This document shows, one piece after another, positions 19,477-28,915 of a stretch of 64,000 nucleotides of DNA (its first letter is position 1; every line of letters starts with the position of its first letter). The position numbers and the translations under genes are program-made. The notes below the pieces were generated by a model. The model did not search any database, was not told the origin of the DNA, and saw nothing but the letters and a program-made list of their open reading frames with translations. Where the stretch lies: contig JACVCB010000007.1 in the NCBI GenBank assembly GCA_016742255.1, forward strand, positions 62,001 through 126,000, written 5' to 3'. The stretch is from Leptospira sp. Lineage in GTDB: Bacteria > Spirochaetota > Leptospiria > Leptospirales > Leptospiraceae.

Positions 19477-20733
19477 TTATCGGATATATTGTTTTAACAC
19501 ATCCGGAATTTGGAAGGTTCCATCTTCTAATTGGTAGTTTTCAATCACTGCTGCCAGTGTTCGACCGATCGCAAGACCAGAACCATTCAAAGTATGGACG
19601 AGCAGGTTTTTTCCTTCCTTTGACTTGTATCGAATTTTTCCTCGTCTTGCTTGATAGTCTTTGAAGTTCGAAACAGAAGAAATTTCCATAAATCGCCCAA
19701 GTCCAGGCATCCAAACTTCGATATCATATGTTTTGGAGGAAGCACTCGACATATCTTTGCTACAAAGTAACATCACACGATACGGTAGATTTAATTTTTG
19801 CAAAATGGATTCTGCATCTTTTAACATCTTTTCGTGTTCTTCCACTGACTTCTCAGGTTCTACAAATTTAACAAGTTCGACTTTCTGGAATTGGTGAACT
19901 CGCACTAACCCACGTGTGTCTCTTCCATAAGATCCAGCTTCTCTTCTAAAACAGGATGTGTGGGCACAAACAGAGATCGGTAATTCTTTTTCTTGGATGA
20001 TTTCATCGCGGTAATAATTCGTAAGAGGCACTTCTGCTGTTGGAATGAGATTCAATCCATCTTTTTCCAATCGATAAAAATCTTCGGCAAACTTAGGAAG
20101 TTGGCCAGTAGCCGTCATGGATTCGTCGTTCACAAGAACAGGTACCCACATTTCCTCATACCCATTTTCAGATGTGTGGGTATCAAGCATTAAATTCATT
20201 AATGCACGTTCTAATTTCGCACCTAATCCGCGATAAGTGTAAAATCTTGCACCAGAAAGTTTGACCCCACGCTCAAAATCAAAAATACCTAGTTTCTCAC
20301 CAATATCAAAATGGGTTTTTGCCTCAAAAGAGTGTTTTTTAATCTCACCCCATTGTTTGACGAGAACATTGTCTTCTTCCGATTTCCCTTCTGGAACCGA
20401 AGGATCTAGTAAATTAGGTAGTCCCAAATTCAGTTCATGTAAAGATTCTTCTTCTTTTGAAAGTTCTTCTTCGATTGCTTTGATGCGATCTCCAACTCCT
20501 TTCATTGCATTAGATATTTCTGTGATGTCTTTCCCTTGCGATTTTTGAATTCCAATTTCTTTAGAAACTCGGTTACGTTCCGCACGGAGCTCTTCTACTT
20601 CTAATTTTAATTTTCTTTGTTTTTCAGAAACGGTTTTGATTTTTGCTTCTATGTCAGTAGAGACAACACCACGTTTTTGTAAGGTGGAAAGTAGTTCTTC
20701 TGGGTTCTGAACAATACGATTGATATCAAGCAT
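19477..20733 (-). CDS. serS: Seryl-tRNA synthetase
   Basis: 418 aa. The N-terminal coiled-coil arm (residues 30-110) binds the long variable arm of tRNA-Ser. The class II motif 2 is [20 protein letters not shown], and motif 3 is [19 protein letters not shown]. It serves the three tRNA-Ser genes about 8 kb away. Its start overlaps the end of tatD by 8 bp, which suggests coupled translation. Confidence 0.98.
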   Translation of the reverse strand: MLDINRIVQNPEELLSTLQKRGVVSTDIEAKIKTVSEKQRKLKLEVEELRAERNRVSKEIGIQKSQGKDITEISNAMKGVGDRIKAIEEELSKEEESLHELNLGLPNLLDPSVPEGKSEEDNVLVKQWGEIKKHSFEAKTHFDIGEKLGIFDFERGVKLSGARFYTYRGLGAKLERALMNLMLDTHTSENGYEEMWVPVLVNDESMTATGQLPKFAEDFYRLEKDGLNLIPTAEVPLTNYYRDEIIQEKELPISVCAHTSCFRREAGSYGRDTRGLVRVHQFQKVELVKFVEPEKSVEEHEKMLKDAESILQKLNLPYRVMLLCSKDMSSASSKTYDIEVWMPGLGRFMEISSVSNFKDYQARRGKIRYKSKEGKNLLVHTLNGSGLAIGRTLAAVIENYQLEDGTFQIPDVLKQYIR

Positions 20734-21535
20734 GGTGATAGGCCTTTCTTTCTGTAAATTTTAGTGAATTTTTATAAATACGTTCTGCTACTTCTGTATT
20801 AGGTTCGGTTCTTAATGAATACATTTTTTCTAATACAAAGGGCAAATGTGAGGAATCATTTCTTTTTCCACGATGAGGCATCGGTGATAAAAACGGTGCA
20901 TCTGTTTCAATCAAAATGGATTCGAGTGGAATTTTTTTGGCAGCTTCTTGGATATCGACCGCCGATTTAAAAGTAACAATTCCTGAAAAAGAAATATAAT
21001 ACCCAAGATCGACAAATTGTTTTGCCGCTTCATAATCATAAGTAAAACAATGAATCACTCCAAATGCTTTTGTCTTATATTCTTTTAATGCTTCATACGT
21101 ATCCTGAAAAGCATCTCGTGAATGGATGACAACGGGGATTTGGTACTCTGAAGAAAAATCCAAAAACTTTCGCAATACATCATTTTGTTGGGAACGAGTG
21201 CTAGCGTCATGGTAAAGATCCACACCAATTTCACCAATCGCTGCAAACTTAGGATCATTCATTCGGGATTTGGCTAAATTTAAAATTTGTTCTGCATTGG
21301 GAAACTCATGCGTTTCCGTCGGATGACAACCAATTGAATAAGAAATTTTTAACGCATCAGTTGAATAGGTTTCTGATATACGAACAGCTTCGTTTGAACT
21401 TGGCAAATCAATACCGATTTGAACCAGTTGGTCTACTCCTGCCATTCGGGATTTCTCCAGGGTTTCTTCGATACTTTGTCCTTGTTCTCGAATTATGTCT
21501 AAGTGGCAATGTGTGTCGATCAACGAATATCCCAT
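20726..21535 (-). CDS. TatD-family metal-dependent deoxyribonuclease/hydrolase
   Basis: About 269 aa from ATG 21535 (an upstream in-frame TTG is at 21544). The metal ligands of the TatD fold are present: [42 protein letters not shown] and [20 protein letters not shown]. Family members are 3'-5' DNases or RNases acting in quality control or oxidative damage repair. It sits directly upstream of serS with overlapping ends. Confidence 0.95.
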   Translation of the reverse strand: MGYSLIDTHCHLDIIREQGQSIEETLEKSRMAGVDQLVQIGIDLPSSNEAVRISETYSTDALKISYSIGCHPTETHEFPNAEQILNLAKSRMNDPKFAAIGEIGVDLYHDASTRSQQNDVLRKFLDFSSEYQIPVVIHSRDAFQDTYEALKEYKTKAFGVIHCFTYDYEAAKQFVDLGYYISFSGIVTFKSAVDIQEAAKKIPLESILIETDAPFLSPMPHRGKRNDSSHLPFVLEKMYSLRTEPNTEVAERIYKNSLKFTERKAYHHA

Positions 21536-21640
21536 AAATAGCAAGATTTGTAATTTCCACTGGATGAAAATGAAAATTCAATCGAAAGATATAGTGGGTA
21601 GATTAACTTTTGTTTAAATCATCGTAGGTCTATAACGAAC

Positions 21641-22630
21641 GTGGAAGTAAAACAAAGACTACATTTAATTTTTTACCGACTTCGGTATAAAGTCCAGGAA
21701 TGGAAGCTTAAGTTGTCCCAACGTTACGAAGATTTGGACAAAAAAGGTCGTGAAAAACTGACTATTATGGTCATTCCTCATACTGACCGAAAAACCATCA
21801 ACTTTGTCATCTCTTACAAAGCCATTTCTATCTTCATTGGTATCATGGTTGTGTTACTTGTTATCAGTGCGGTGAATGTTTTATCTCATAGTGGCTCCAT
21901 CCACCAACTCACCGAACTCAATTTAACTAATAAAGACTTTATTAGACAATCATCAAAGATGAAAGAAGAGGTAAACTCTCTTCATGAAACCATCCAATAC
22001 TACTATGACCGTATTTCTAATCTTTATATCAAATTAGGTGGAGATCCATCTCGTGTATCCAAAGGGATGGGTGGACAAGCGGGCCAATTCCTTGCACTCC
22101 AAGGAACACCTCAAACTGACATTACAGATGAATCCTTTCGAATCAAAGAAGACATTCATAATTTAAAATTATCTTCAGAGCTTTCTGAAGAAATCATCAA
22201 ACTCATTAAAAAAAGAAAAAGCATCATTAAAAACACACCATCGATTTGGCCCACAAAAGGGTATGTATTGTTTCCCTTTGGAAAGTACATCTCACCAATT
22301 ACTGGCAAAGAAGAAATCAATCGTGGTTTGGACATTGGCTCTTTCCCAGGAGCAGAAGTCATTGCTACCGCACCTGGTTTAGTGTTTGATACTGGATACT
22401 CACCAGCGACTGGTTATTATGTAAAAATTTCCCACAGATTTGGTTGGAAAACGATCTACTCAAATTTAGATCGAATCCGTGTGAAGAAAAACGAAAAACT
22501 CTCAAAGGGTGACATTCTGGGATATGTCGGAAAATCTCCTGAAAATCCGATTTACCACCTTCATTATGAAGTACATGTTGGTACCCAAGCGTTGAATCCG
22601 TTTTCGTTTCTCAACCAAATCCAAGAATAA
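21641..22630 (+). CDS. Degenerate M23/LytM-domain membrane protein next to bactofilin
   Basis: 329 aa. A cytoplasmic N-terminus of about 58 residues precedes one transmembrane helix (about 59-81), a coiled-coil segment (90-130) and a C-terminal LytM domain (220-325). The HLHYE motif with His306 and His308 is present. The first zinc ligand is missing: the usual HxGxD reads NRGLD, with Asn227. The later YxHL segment reads YSNLD. So it is probably not an active endopeptidase but a regulator or scaffold in cell-wall shaping, like other LytM proteins paired with bactofilins. The start is GTG 21641. Its stop overlaps the bactofilin start (TAATG). Confidence 0.88.
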   Translation: MEVKQRLHLIFYRLRYKVQEWKLKLSQRYEDLDKKGREKLTIMVIPHTDRKTINFVISYKAISIFIGIMVVLLVISAVNVLSHSGSIHQLTELNLTNKDFIRQSSKMKEEVNSLHETIQYYYDRISNLYIKLGGDPSRVSKGMGGQAGQFLALQGTPQTDITDESFRIKEDIHNLKLSSELSEEIIKLIKKRKSIIKNTPSIWPTKGYVLFPFGKYISPITGKEEINRGLDIGSFPGAEVIATAPGLVFDTGYSPATGYYVKISHRFGWKTIYSNLDRIRVKKNEKLSKGDILGYVGKSPENPIYHLHYEVHVGTQALNPFSFLNQIQE

Positions 22631-22983
22631 TGTCGAATCCATCAACAGAAGAAGAATTTTTAGTTAATAGCATCATCGGAGAAGGGGCTGAATTCACTGG
22701 TGAATTTAAGTTTCCTGGCCTTATCCGTATCGATGGAAAATTCCGTGGAGTTCTTGAAACTACAGGAAAGGTCCTTATCGGAAAGTCTGGAATCGTCGAT
22801 ACTGATATCAAAGCACGAGTTGTGGTGGCTGGTGGAGAAATCCGCGGAAATATTTATGCAACAGAACGTGTAACACTACTTTCAAGTTGTCGATTAGAAG
22901 GGGACATTGTCACTCCTCGCCTCATCGTTGAAGAAGGTGTAGTGTTTCATGGGAAATGTACAATTAACCCCACTCGTCATTAG
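22630..22983 (+). CDS. Bactofilin (polymer-forming cytoskeletal protein)
   Basis: 117 aa, a single right-handed beta-helix: GEGAEFTGEFKFPGLIRIDGKFRG, VLIGKSGIVDTDIKA, GEIRGNIYATERVTL and CRLEGDIVTPRLIVEEG. Bactofilins polymerise without nucleotide under the membrane and organise cell-wall enzymes. In Leptospira, bactofilin is linked experimentally to helical shape. Translation is coupled to the upstream LytM-domain gene by the overlapping TAATG, which matches the bactofilin/M23 pairs that control curvature in other bacteria. Confidence 0.95.
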   Translation: MSNPSTEEEFLVNSIIGEGAEFTGEFKFPGLIRIDGKFRGVLETTGKVLIGKSGIVDTDIKARVVVAGGEIRGNIYATERVTLLSSCRLEGDIVTPRLIVEEGVVFHGKCTINPTRH

Positions 22984-22991
22984 GCGGGTTT

Positions 22992-23462
22992 ATGATCATC
23001 CAAAACAACAACCCTAAGTCGGTTTCGACTCAGGCAAAAAAAGGTTCCAAAGAAAAACTAAGTTCTTCCCTTGCGCCCGTCGATGAAGCCAAACAAAGTT
23101 TTTTAGAAATCTTAGAATCGATTGTTCCTTCTGGAAAAGAAGAAACAAGAGAATTAAATGAACTTTGGAAAGATTTACCTGATTTGGAAAAAGACCTAAT
23201 CAAAGATCCCAATCACAAAAACCTCGAATCGTACAAAAAGCATATCAAACAAATAGCAGAACTCATTCTCAAAAAAAACTACAAAGTAATGCAAGCACCC
23301 CAACGCGGACGAAATGACCAAAAAGACGTACGTTATGTGAAGGTAGTGGATGAAAAATTGGATCTTTTGGCTAAAACCATGTTTTCACCCAACAACAGTG
23401 CCTTTGTAATTTTGAAACAATTAGATGAAATCAGAGGTCTACTCATTGATCTAAAAGGATAA
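22992..23462 (+). CDS. YaaR-family (DUF327) protein
   Basis: 156 aa, all-helical and soluble. The C-terminal half (IAELILKKNYKVMQ, RYVKVVDEKLDLLAKTMF, LKQLDEIRGLLIDLKG) matches the DUF327/YaaR pattern. The function is unknown; homologues are seen in Firmicutes and spirochaetes. It starts 8 bp after bactofilin and ends 4 bp before the ABC exporter, so it belongs to the same operon. Confidence 0.8.
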   Translation: MIIQNNNPKSVSTQAKKGSKEKLSSSLAPVDEAKQSFLEILESIVPSGKEETRELNELWKDLPDLEKDLIKDPNHKNLESYKKHIKQIAELILKKNYKVMQAPQRGRNDQKDVRYVKVVDEKLDLLAKTMFSPNNSAFVILKQLDEIRGLLIDLKG

Positions 23463-23466
23463 TTCT

Positions 23467-25287
23467 TTGCAAACACCCGACCGACCTAAGTCAAAAAACC
23501 TCCGAGTCCTTTCTAAAACTTTTTCCTATTTAAAACCATACCGAATCCAAATGATCCTCTCTTCGTTTGCACTCCTTTTCACAGCGGGTGTGACATTGGG
23601 TCTTGGCCAAGGATTACGCCATTTGGTAGATGCAGGATTTTCTGCAAAATCCAAACAAGAATTAGGTTATGCTCTTGTCTTCATCATCTTCGTTGGAATC
23701 CTTCTCGCAATTGGAACTTACATTCGTCATTATACGGTTTCCTGGATCGGGGAAAGAGTCGCATCTGACATTCGTAAAGATGTGTTCAAACATATCATCT
23801 TCATCCATCCTAGTTTTTTTGAATCCAACTCTCCTGGGGAAATCCAATCCCGAATTACAACCGATACCACCCTCATCCAAACTGTCATCGGCTCTTCCGC
23901 CTCGATTGCATTACGAAATATTTTGATGTTTGTGGGTGGGATTATTTTTCTTTTTATCACCAATGCAAAACTCACAATGATAGTTCTTGTCAGTGTTCCC
24001 TTCATTGTGTTTCCCATTCTCTTTTATGGAAAACGAGTGAGAAACCTTTCCCGAAACACTCAGGATAAAATTGCAAATATAGGAACGTATGTAAGCGAAT
24101 CTCTTCTCAACATCAAAATCTTACAATCCTTTCACCACCAAAAAGTAGATATCGATGTATTCTCCAAAACAGTGGAAGATGCTTTTGCCGTTGCAGTTGC
24201 CAGAATTAGACAACGGGCACTTCTCATCGGAACTGTCATTTTATTCATTCTAACTGGAATTAGTTTTATGTTATGGGTTGGTGGAACAGATGTCCTCGAA
24301 GGAAAAATCACAGGGGGAGAACTCATTGCGTTTTCCTTTTATGCAATCATGGTTGCAAACAGTGTAGGAGCCGTATCCGAAGTTCTAGGAGATTTACAAA
24401 GGGCAGCTGGTGCAACAGAAAGACTCATGGAACTTTTGTTATCCGAATCTGAAATCAAAGATCCAATTCTTGCAAAACCTATTTCAGAAGTATTCCATTC
24501 CCAAGACTCTGTAGTTTTCAAGAATGGTTCAGGGAAACAAAATGGACTTACGATCCTTTTAAAGGATTTAACATTTTCGTATCCTTCTCGTCCTGAAACA
24601 AAGGCCATCAAAGGAATCAATTTAGAAATTCCTGCCAATAAAACCACAGCACTTGTTGGACCATCAGGAGGCGGAAAGAGTACATTATTCGAACTCATCC
24701 TTCGTTTTTATGATCCAACTTCCGGTTCCATTTCCATCGGTGGAATCAACATCAAAGATTTAGAATTAGAAGACTTACGTTCCCTCATCGGATTTGTTCC
24801 CCAACAACCAATTCTATTCAGTGGAACCCTACGAGAGAATATTGCCTATGGAAAACCGAATGCAAGTTTCGAAGAAATCCAAACAGCAGCAGAAAATGCT
24901 TATGTGATGGAATTTTTAAACCAGTTACCAGATGGTTTTGATACAAACCTAGGACACTTGGGTACTAGATTATCTGGCGGACAAAAACAAAGGATAGCAA
25001 TTGCAAGGGCCATCCTCCGAAATCCAAGAATTCTTTTACTCGATGAAGCGACATCAGCGCTTGATTCAGAATCCGAACAGATGATCCAAAGAGCTTTGGA
25101 TTTTTTAGTGAAAGAAAGAACAACCATTATGATAGCACATCGTCTTTCGACAGTTGTGAAATCAGATCAAATTGTTGTGATTAAGGAAGGAGAAATTGAG
25201 TCCGTTGGAACACACGACGAACTCTTACGAACAAGTGAGTTGTATGAACGTTTGGCGAAATTACAATTTCACACCGAGTTGCTCTAA
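23467..25287 (+). CDS. ABC exporter, MsbA/lipid- or multidrug-type half-transporter
   Basis: 606 aa. The N-terminal transmembrane domain has six helices (residues 20-310). In the C-terminal ATPase, Walker A is GPSGGGKSTL, the Q-loop is FVPQQPILFSG, the signature is LSGGQKQRIAIARA, Walker B is ILLLDEATSALD, and the H-loop is IAHRLS. It is a homodimeric exporter, possibly of lipid A or another lipid; the substrate is unproven. The start is TTG 23467, placed 8 nt after AAGGA. Its 3' end overlaps parB of the opposite strand by 27 bp. Confidence 0.95.
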   Translation: MQTPDRPKSKNLRVLSKTFSYLKPYRIQMILSSFALLFTAGVTLGLGQGLRHLVDAGFSAKSKQELGYALVFIIFVGILLAIGTYIRHYTVSWIGERVASDIRKDVFKHIIFIHPSFFESNSPGEIQSRITTDTTLIQTVIGSSASIALRNILMFVGGIIFLFITNAKLTMIVLVSVPFIVFPILFYGKRVRNLSRNTQDKIANIGTYVSESLLNIKILQSFHHQKVDIDVFSKTVEDAFAVAVARIRQRALLIGTVILFILTGISFMLWVGGTDVLEGKITGGELIAFSFYAIMVANSVGAVSEVLGDLQRAAGATERLMELLLSESEIKDPILAKPISEVFHSQDSVVFKNGSGKQNGLTILLKDLTFSYPSRPETKAIKGINLEIPANKTTALVGPSGGGKSTLFELILRFYDPTSGSISIGGINIKDLELEDLRSLIGFVPQQPILFSGTLRENIAYGKPNASFEEIQTAAENAYVMEFLNQLPDGFDTNLGHLGTRLSGGQKQRIAIARAILRNPRILLLDEATSALDSESEQMIQRALDFLVKERTTIMIAHRLSTVVKSDQIVVIKEGEIESVGTHDELLRTSELYERLAKLQFHTELL

Positions 25288-26157
25288 GATTCTTTCCATA
25301 TCACTTAGGTTGGCATAGGAAAAAACAATTTTACCTTTGCCATTGTTTTCATTATGAGACACTTCTACCTTAGAACTAAATTTGTTTCTTAACTTAGTTT
25401 CCAGTTTCACAATGCTTGCATCACGTTTGTCCGATGCACTTGCTAGGGAACTGGATTTTTTTTCTGGGTTCAACAGATTGGAAACATAGTTTTCCACCTC
25501 GCGAACATTCCAACCTTCAATGATTACCTTCTGTGCGACTTCAAATTGTTTTTTAGAGTCGGGAATTGAAAGTAGGGGGCGAGCTTGTCCTTCTGAAAGT
25601 TTCCCTTCCTTCACCCAATCTTGTAGTGGTTTCGGTAATGCAAGGAGTCGGATCAAATTAGAAATTGTGGCTCTGTTTTTTCCAACACGAGTGGCAAGGT
25701 CTGTTACCTTTAACCCTCGTTTGTCGATTATGGCTTGGTAAGCCAAAGCCTCATCCATTGGATTTAAATTTTCCCTTTGGATATTTTCTATCAGGGCAAG
25801 TTCCATCATATCCGCTTCGGAAAGATCACGAACGATCGCAGGTATCTTTGCAAAACCTGCAAGTTTACACGCACGCAATCTTCTTTCACCAGCTACCAAA
25901 AGGAAACCCGAACCAGATGGATTTTTTTGTACAACGATCGGTTGGATCACACCATGTTCGACAATTGTATTCGATAACTCTTGGATGGATGCGTCTGAAA
26001 ATTGTTTTCTAGGTTGATGAGGGTTTGGTGCAATTTCAGAAACTTTGATTTCTCTAAGACCCGTTTGTTCGTCCTTAGAAATTTCAACATTGTTCTCATT
26101 GACTGGTATTAAATTTCCAAGTCCTCTCCCTAATACTTTTCCTTTGCCGAGTGCCAT
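25261..26157 (-). CDS. parB: Chromosome-partitioning protein ParB
   Basis: 298 aa. The CTPase/N-terminal domain contains NPHQPRKQF and VAGERRLRACKLAG (the GxRR motif). The helix-turn-helix region LATRVGKNRATISNLIRLL recognises parS, and a C-terminal dimerisation domain follows. It loads at parS and slides as a CTP-dependent clamp. Two parS sites lie 1.3 and 2.2 kb upstream, in rsmG and the next gene. It is 3 bp from parA in the operon rsmG-parA-parB. Confidence 0.97.
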   Translation of the reverse strand: MALGKGKVLGRGLGNLIPVNENNVEISKDEQTGLREIKVSEIAPNPHQPRKQFSDASIQELSNTIVEHGVIQPIVVQKNPSGSGFLLVAGERRLRACKLAGFAKIPAIVRDLSEADMMELALIENIQRENLNPMDEALAYQAIIDKRGLKVTDLATRVGKNRATISNLIRLLALPKPLQDWVKEGKLSEGQARPLLSIPDSKKQFEVAQKVIIEGWNVREVENYVSNLLNPEKKSSSLASASDKRDASIVKLETKLRNKFSSKVEVSHNENNGKGKIVFSYANLSDMERILEQLGVKL

Positions 26158-26160
26158 ACC

Positions 26161-26922
26161 TTATGCCCTCCCTACAATTTCTTCCGCTAAACTTTTATAA
26201 CTTTTTGCACCAACGCCATCAGGATCATAGTAGTTGATAGGTTTTCCAAAGGAAGGTGCTTCTGATAATTTTACATTACGAGGAATGACAGTTTCATAAA
26301 CTTTTTCTTTGAAATAGTTTCTAACATCATCCGCAACTTGGTTTGCGAGGTTAGTTCTCTTATCATACATCGTAAGAAGAACACCTTCAAGAGCAAGAGA
26401 AGGATTCCATTGTGACTGCACTAGGGAAATGATTCTCATAAGTTGTGAAAGTCCTTCGAGTGCGAAGTACTCTGTTTGCAAAGTGATCATCACTGATTGA
26501 GAAGCACAAAGTGCATTGATGGTTAAGACACCAAGAGAAGGGGGACAATCGATTAAAATATAATCATAAGATTCTTTGATGGAAGCAAGAGCATCTTTGA
26601 GTTTGAATTCTTTTTTCTCAATTCCAAGAAAGTCTACTTCAAGTCCTGAAAGGTTAATATTCGATGGAATGATATCTAGATTTTGAACAAAAGTTTTTTG
26701 GATCGCCTCTCTTGCTGATAACTCTCCGATCATTACTTCATAAGTTGTTTTATTTAGTGATTGTACTTCTAAACCAAGTCCAGATCCTGAATTACCCTGT
26801 GGGTCTATATCAAGTAGAAGAACTTTTTTTCCCAGATCAACAAGATTGGATGCTAAGTTGATCGCAGTCGTTGTTTTTCCAACGCCACCCTTTTGGTTAC
26901 TGATCGATACGATTTTACCCAT
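26161..26922 (-). CDS. parA: Chromosome-partitioning ATPase ParA (Soj)
   Basis: 253 aa. The deviant Walker A motif [16 protein letters not shown] is at residues 8-23. Walker A' [10 protein letters not shown] and Walker [12 protein letters not shown] follow. The short N-terminus without a helix-turn-helix marks a chromosomal Soj type. It moves origins with ParB-parS. It overlaps rsmG by 8 bp. Confidence 0.97.
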   Translation of the reverse strand: MGKIVSISNQKGGVGKTTTAINLASNLVDLGKKVLLLDIDPQGNSGSGLGLEVQSLNKTTYEVMIGELSAREAIQKTFVQNLDIIPSNINLSGLEVDFLGIEKKEFKLKDALASIKESYDYILIDCPPSLGVLTINALCASQSVMITLQTEYFALEGLSQLMRIISLVQSQWNPSLALEGVLLTMYDKRTNLANQVADDVRNYFKEKVYETVIPRNVKLSEAPSFGKPINYYDPDGVGAKSYKSLAEEIVGRA

Positions 26923-27658
26923 TCTTGTTTTTTGTCTCCTTTACGATTTCTTTCCAGTCGCGGGGGTATCCCTTTTTCGGAAGTGAATTCTTTTGCAGTA
27001 TTTTGATATGTCTCTTTCCAACAAACTCTAATTCAGGAATGGGAATTTCTTTTTTCATCACAAACCCATTATTCGAGAGAACTTCTGTTTCTTTTTCTAT
27101 ATCCTGATACGGTTGCGCCAGAAAGGGACATAAGATTCCTTTTTGTTTTACCATTCTTGATGTGACTTCAGCGATGTAAGGATAGGGAACCATTGCTCTA
27201 GAAGTGACCACATCAAAATTAGAATTGATCTCTTCTGTGCGCGCATAGATAAACTCAACTCGTTTTGAAACTTTAGAAAGACTTCCAGACGTGACTTCCG
27301 TTTCCAACAAAGCTAACTTTCGTTTTTGAGAATCAACTAGGAAGATATGCGGTGCTTTTTTCAAAAGGGCAAATAGGAAACCTGGCAGTCCTGGCCCTGT
27401 TCCGACATCAGCTACATTTGTTTCACGTGAAACATATCCTGTAGTTTTCAATTTCCAAACAAAGATCATCGATTCTATAATATGTCTCTCTAGAATCTTT
27501 TCCGAATCATTTCTGGAAAAGAATCCTCCTTTCTCATTATCTCGTTTTAAAAACTCATAAAAGTTTTTCAAAAGTTCCCAATCAAATTCTGGTTCAATTA
27601 ATGGAAAGAGTTCGGGGATGATTGTTTGGATTTCTTCTTGGATGGTTTTTTCTGACAT
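26915..27658 (-). CDS. rsmG: 16S rRNA (guanine527-N7)-methyltransferase
   Basis: 247 aa. The SAM motif I is [30 protein letters not shown] follows and matches GidB/RsmG. It methylates G527 of 16S rRNA; loss gives low-level streptomycin resistance in other bacteria. It is first in the rsmG-parA-parB operon and contains a perfect parS palindrome. The start is at 27658, divergent from the gene at 27717. Confidence 0.95.
   Translation of the reverse strand: MSEKTIQEEIQTIIPELFPLIEPEFDWELLKNFYEFLKRDNEKGGFFSRNDSEKILERHIIESMIFVWKLKTTGYVSRETNVADVGTGPGLPGFLFALLKKAPHIFLVDSQKRKLALLETEVTSGSLSKVSKRVEFIYARTEEINSNFDVVTSRAMVPYPYIAEVTSRMVKQKGILCPFLAQPYQDIEKETEVLSNNGFVMKKEIPIPELEFVGKRHIKILQKNSLPKKGYPRDWKEIVKETKNKNG
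27419..27434. promoter_or_regulatory. parS: parS centromere site, perfect 16-bp palindrome
   Basis: TGTTTCACGTGAAACA matches the universal bacterial parS consensus at all 16 positions. It lies inside the rsmG coding region, about 5.6 kb from dnaA, close to its own parAB genes and to the candidate origin. Confidence 0.97.
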
Positions 27659-27716
27659 AATCGTATTATCGTTTTATAGAATTTCGCCGATGTCTCCTGT
27701 AGGAGAAATCATTTCC

Positions 27717-28442
27717 ATGTTTCGAATTTTTATTTTTTTCATCATCTTATCCTTCCCCATATTAGGTTATACTCCAGGCAAATGGTCCCACAAAGATGCC
27801 TACCTCTTTAAAAAAGTGAAAAGAGTTCCGAACAAAGAGATCGTTCGTAATGCTGAAGGCCACGTGATTTATGTCGCAGAATATGAATACAACTCAGATG
27901 GAAAATTAATCTCCGAATCTTATTCAGACAAAGAAGGGAAGGGTGATGGTAAGACAACCTTCCGTTACACTGATGGATTGTTAACAAGTGAAGAAGTGTA
28001 TGATAATGGCGGTCACCTTGTTGAACGTAAGGACTTTCAATTTAAAGGTCGTGCATTGAAAAAGATGAATGTTAAAGATGCTGAAGGTAAACTTGTAATG
28101 GTATATTCCATTGAGAGCGATGGAGAAGGAAACGTCTTTGCTGCCGAAGGTAAAAATTTAGAAACAAAAGACACTGAATCCTTTCGTTTTGAAATTGATC
28201 CGAAACGACCTAATGTACAAATCCAATATTTAACCGACGATAAGAAAAAGGGACTAGGTGAAATCCATTTCAAATTTGATTCCAAAGGAAACTTAGTCGA
28301 AAGGGAATTCTTCCAAGGCGAGAATCGTAGGGTTCACAAATTGAAATACAAAGCGGATGGAAGTTTAGAGTCCCACTCGTTTCACGTGAAACAAGGAGAC
28401 AACTGGATCCTTGAGAAAACACACGTCCTTGTTTATGAGTAA
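27717..28442 (+). CDS. Exported protein of unknown function with repeat-like beta hairpins
   Basis: 241 aa from ATG 27717, with AGGAGA at 27701 and a signal peptide (MFRIFIFFIILSFPILGY). The mature part has repeated short units of the type EYNSDGKLISESY, RYTDGLLTSEEVYDNGGHLVE and KFDSKGNLVEREF, like YD/MORN-style hairpin repeats seen in surface proteins. No catalytic motif was seen. It is divergent from rsmG, and a second parS-like site overlaps its last codons. The frame is open further upstream to 27618, but the signal peptide fixes the start. Confidence 0.8.
   Translation: MFRIFIFFIILSFPILGYTPGKWSHKDAYLFKKVKRVPNKEIVRNAEGHVIYVAEYEYNSDGKLISESYSDKEGKGDGKTTFRYTDGLLTSEEVYDNGGHLVERKDFQFKGRALKKMNVKDAEGKLVMVYSIESDGEGNVFAAEGKNLETKDTESFRFEIDPKRPNVQIQYLTDDKKKGLGEIHFKFDSKGNLVEREFFQGENRRVHKLKYKADGSLESHSFHVKQGDNWILEKTHVLVYE
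28378..28393. promoter_or_regulatory. parS: Second parS site, 15/16 match
   Basis: CGTTTCACGTGAAACA differs from the consensus only at the first base. It lies near the 3' end of the exported-protein gene, 944 bp after the last base of the perfect parS. Two clustered sites fit a ParB loading zone near the origin. Confidence 0.9.
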
Positions 28443-28824
28443 GATTTGAATTATACTGAAATGGAATTTCGTTGGCTTAACAGATTTTTGGGCCAACGAG
28501 AGTCTTATGAAACTAAAGAGTTCTTTCCTCTCTATCAAAACAGATCTCGAAAACAATTCATCACTTGTTGTCCTGAGGTTCACCCCGCTTTTAACTTTGA
28601 ACAATCAATTCTAAAAAATCAAAATAGAGAATTCATTGATTTTGAATCAATCAACTAAGAATCACAGCTTAGTTCACTTCTGGTATTATCTGTTCTCGTT
28701 GGATGCACATCGAAAAAGGAGAGGTTTGGTTGTTCTTAACCTTAAAACAAATCTGAATCCCCTTTGATCAAAACTGCTCTTGAAGAATACGTTTACTTAA
28801 AACTCTACTGAGTCCCTTTAGGCA
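28443..28824. other. Gap of about 470 bp before mnmG: mostly empty
   Basis: No convincing gene was seen. A 70-codon frame (28446-28658, TTG start, no ribosome site) reads right after the previous stop but resembles nothing. Two short inverted repeats are present: ATTGATT ttg AATCAAT (28635-28651) and CTAAG...CTTAG just after it. They could end the upstream transcript. The mnmG terminator closes the region. Confidence 0.4.
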
Positions 28825-28857
28825 TAAAAAAACCAAGAAGGGAAACCTCCTTGGTTT
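28825..28857 (-). terminator. Intrinsic terminator of mnmG
   Basis: On the minus strand AAACCAAGGAGG pairs with CCTTCTTGGTTT across a TTTC loop, with one mismatch. A run of seven T follows. It lies about 60 bp after the mnmG stop. Confidence 0.85.
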
Positions 28858-28915
28858 ATAAACTTCCATTCATTTAATAAGGAAGTGGTAATTGGGAGAA
28901 AGTAAAATCACTCTA

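Noticed and set aside
28446..28658. 70-codon frame after the exported-protein gene
   Set aside because: TTG start without ribosome site, no resemblance to any family; noted only in the gap entry.
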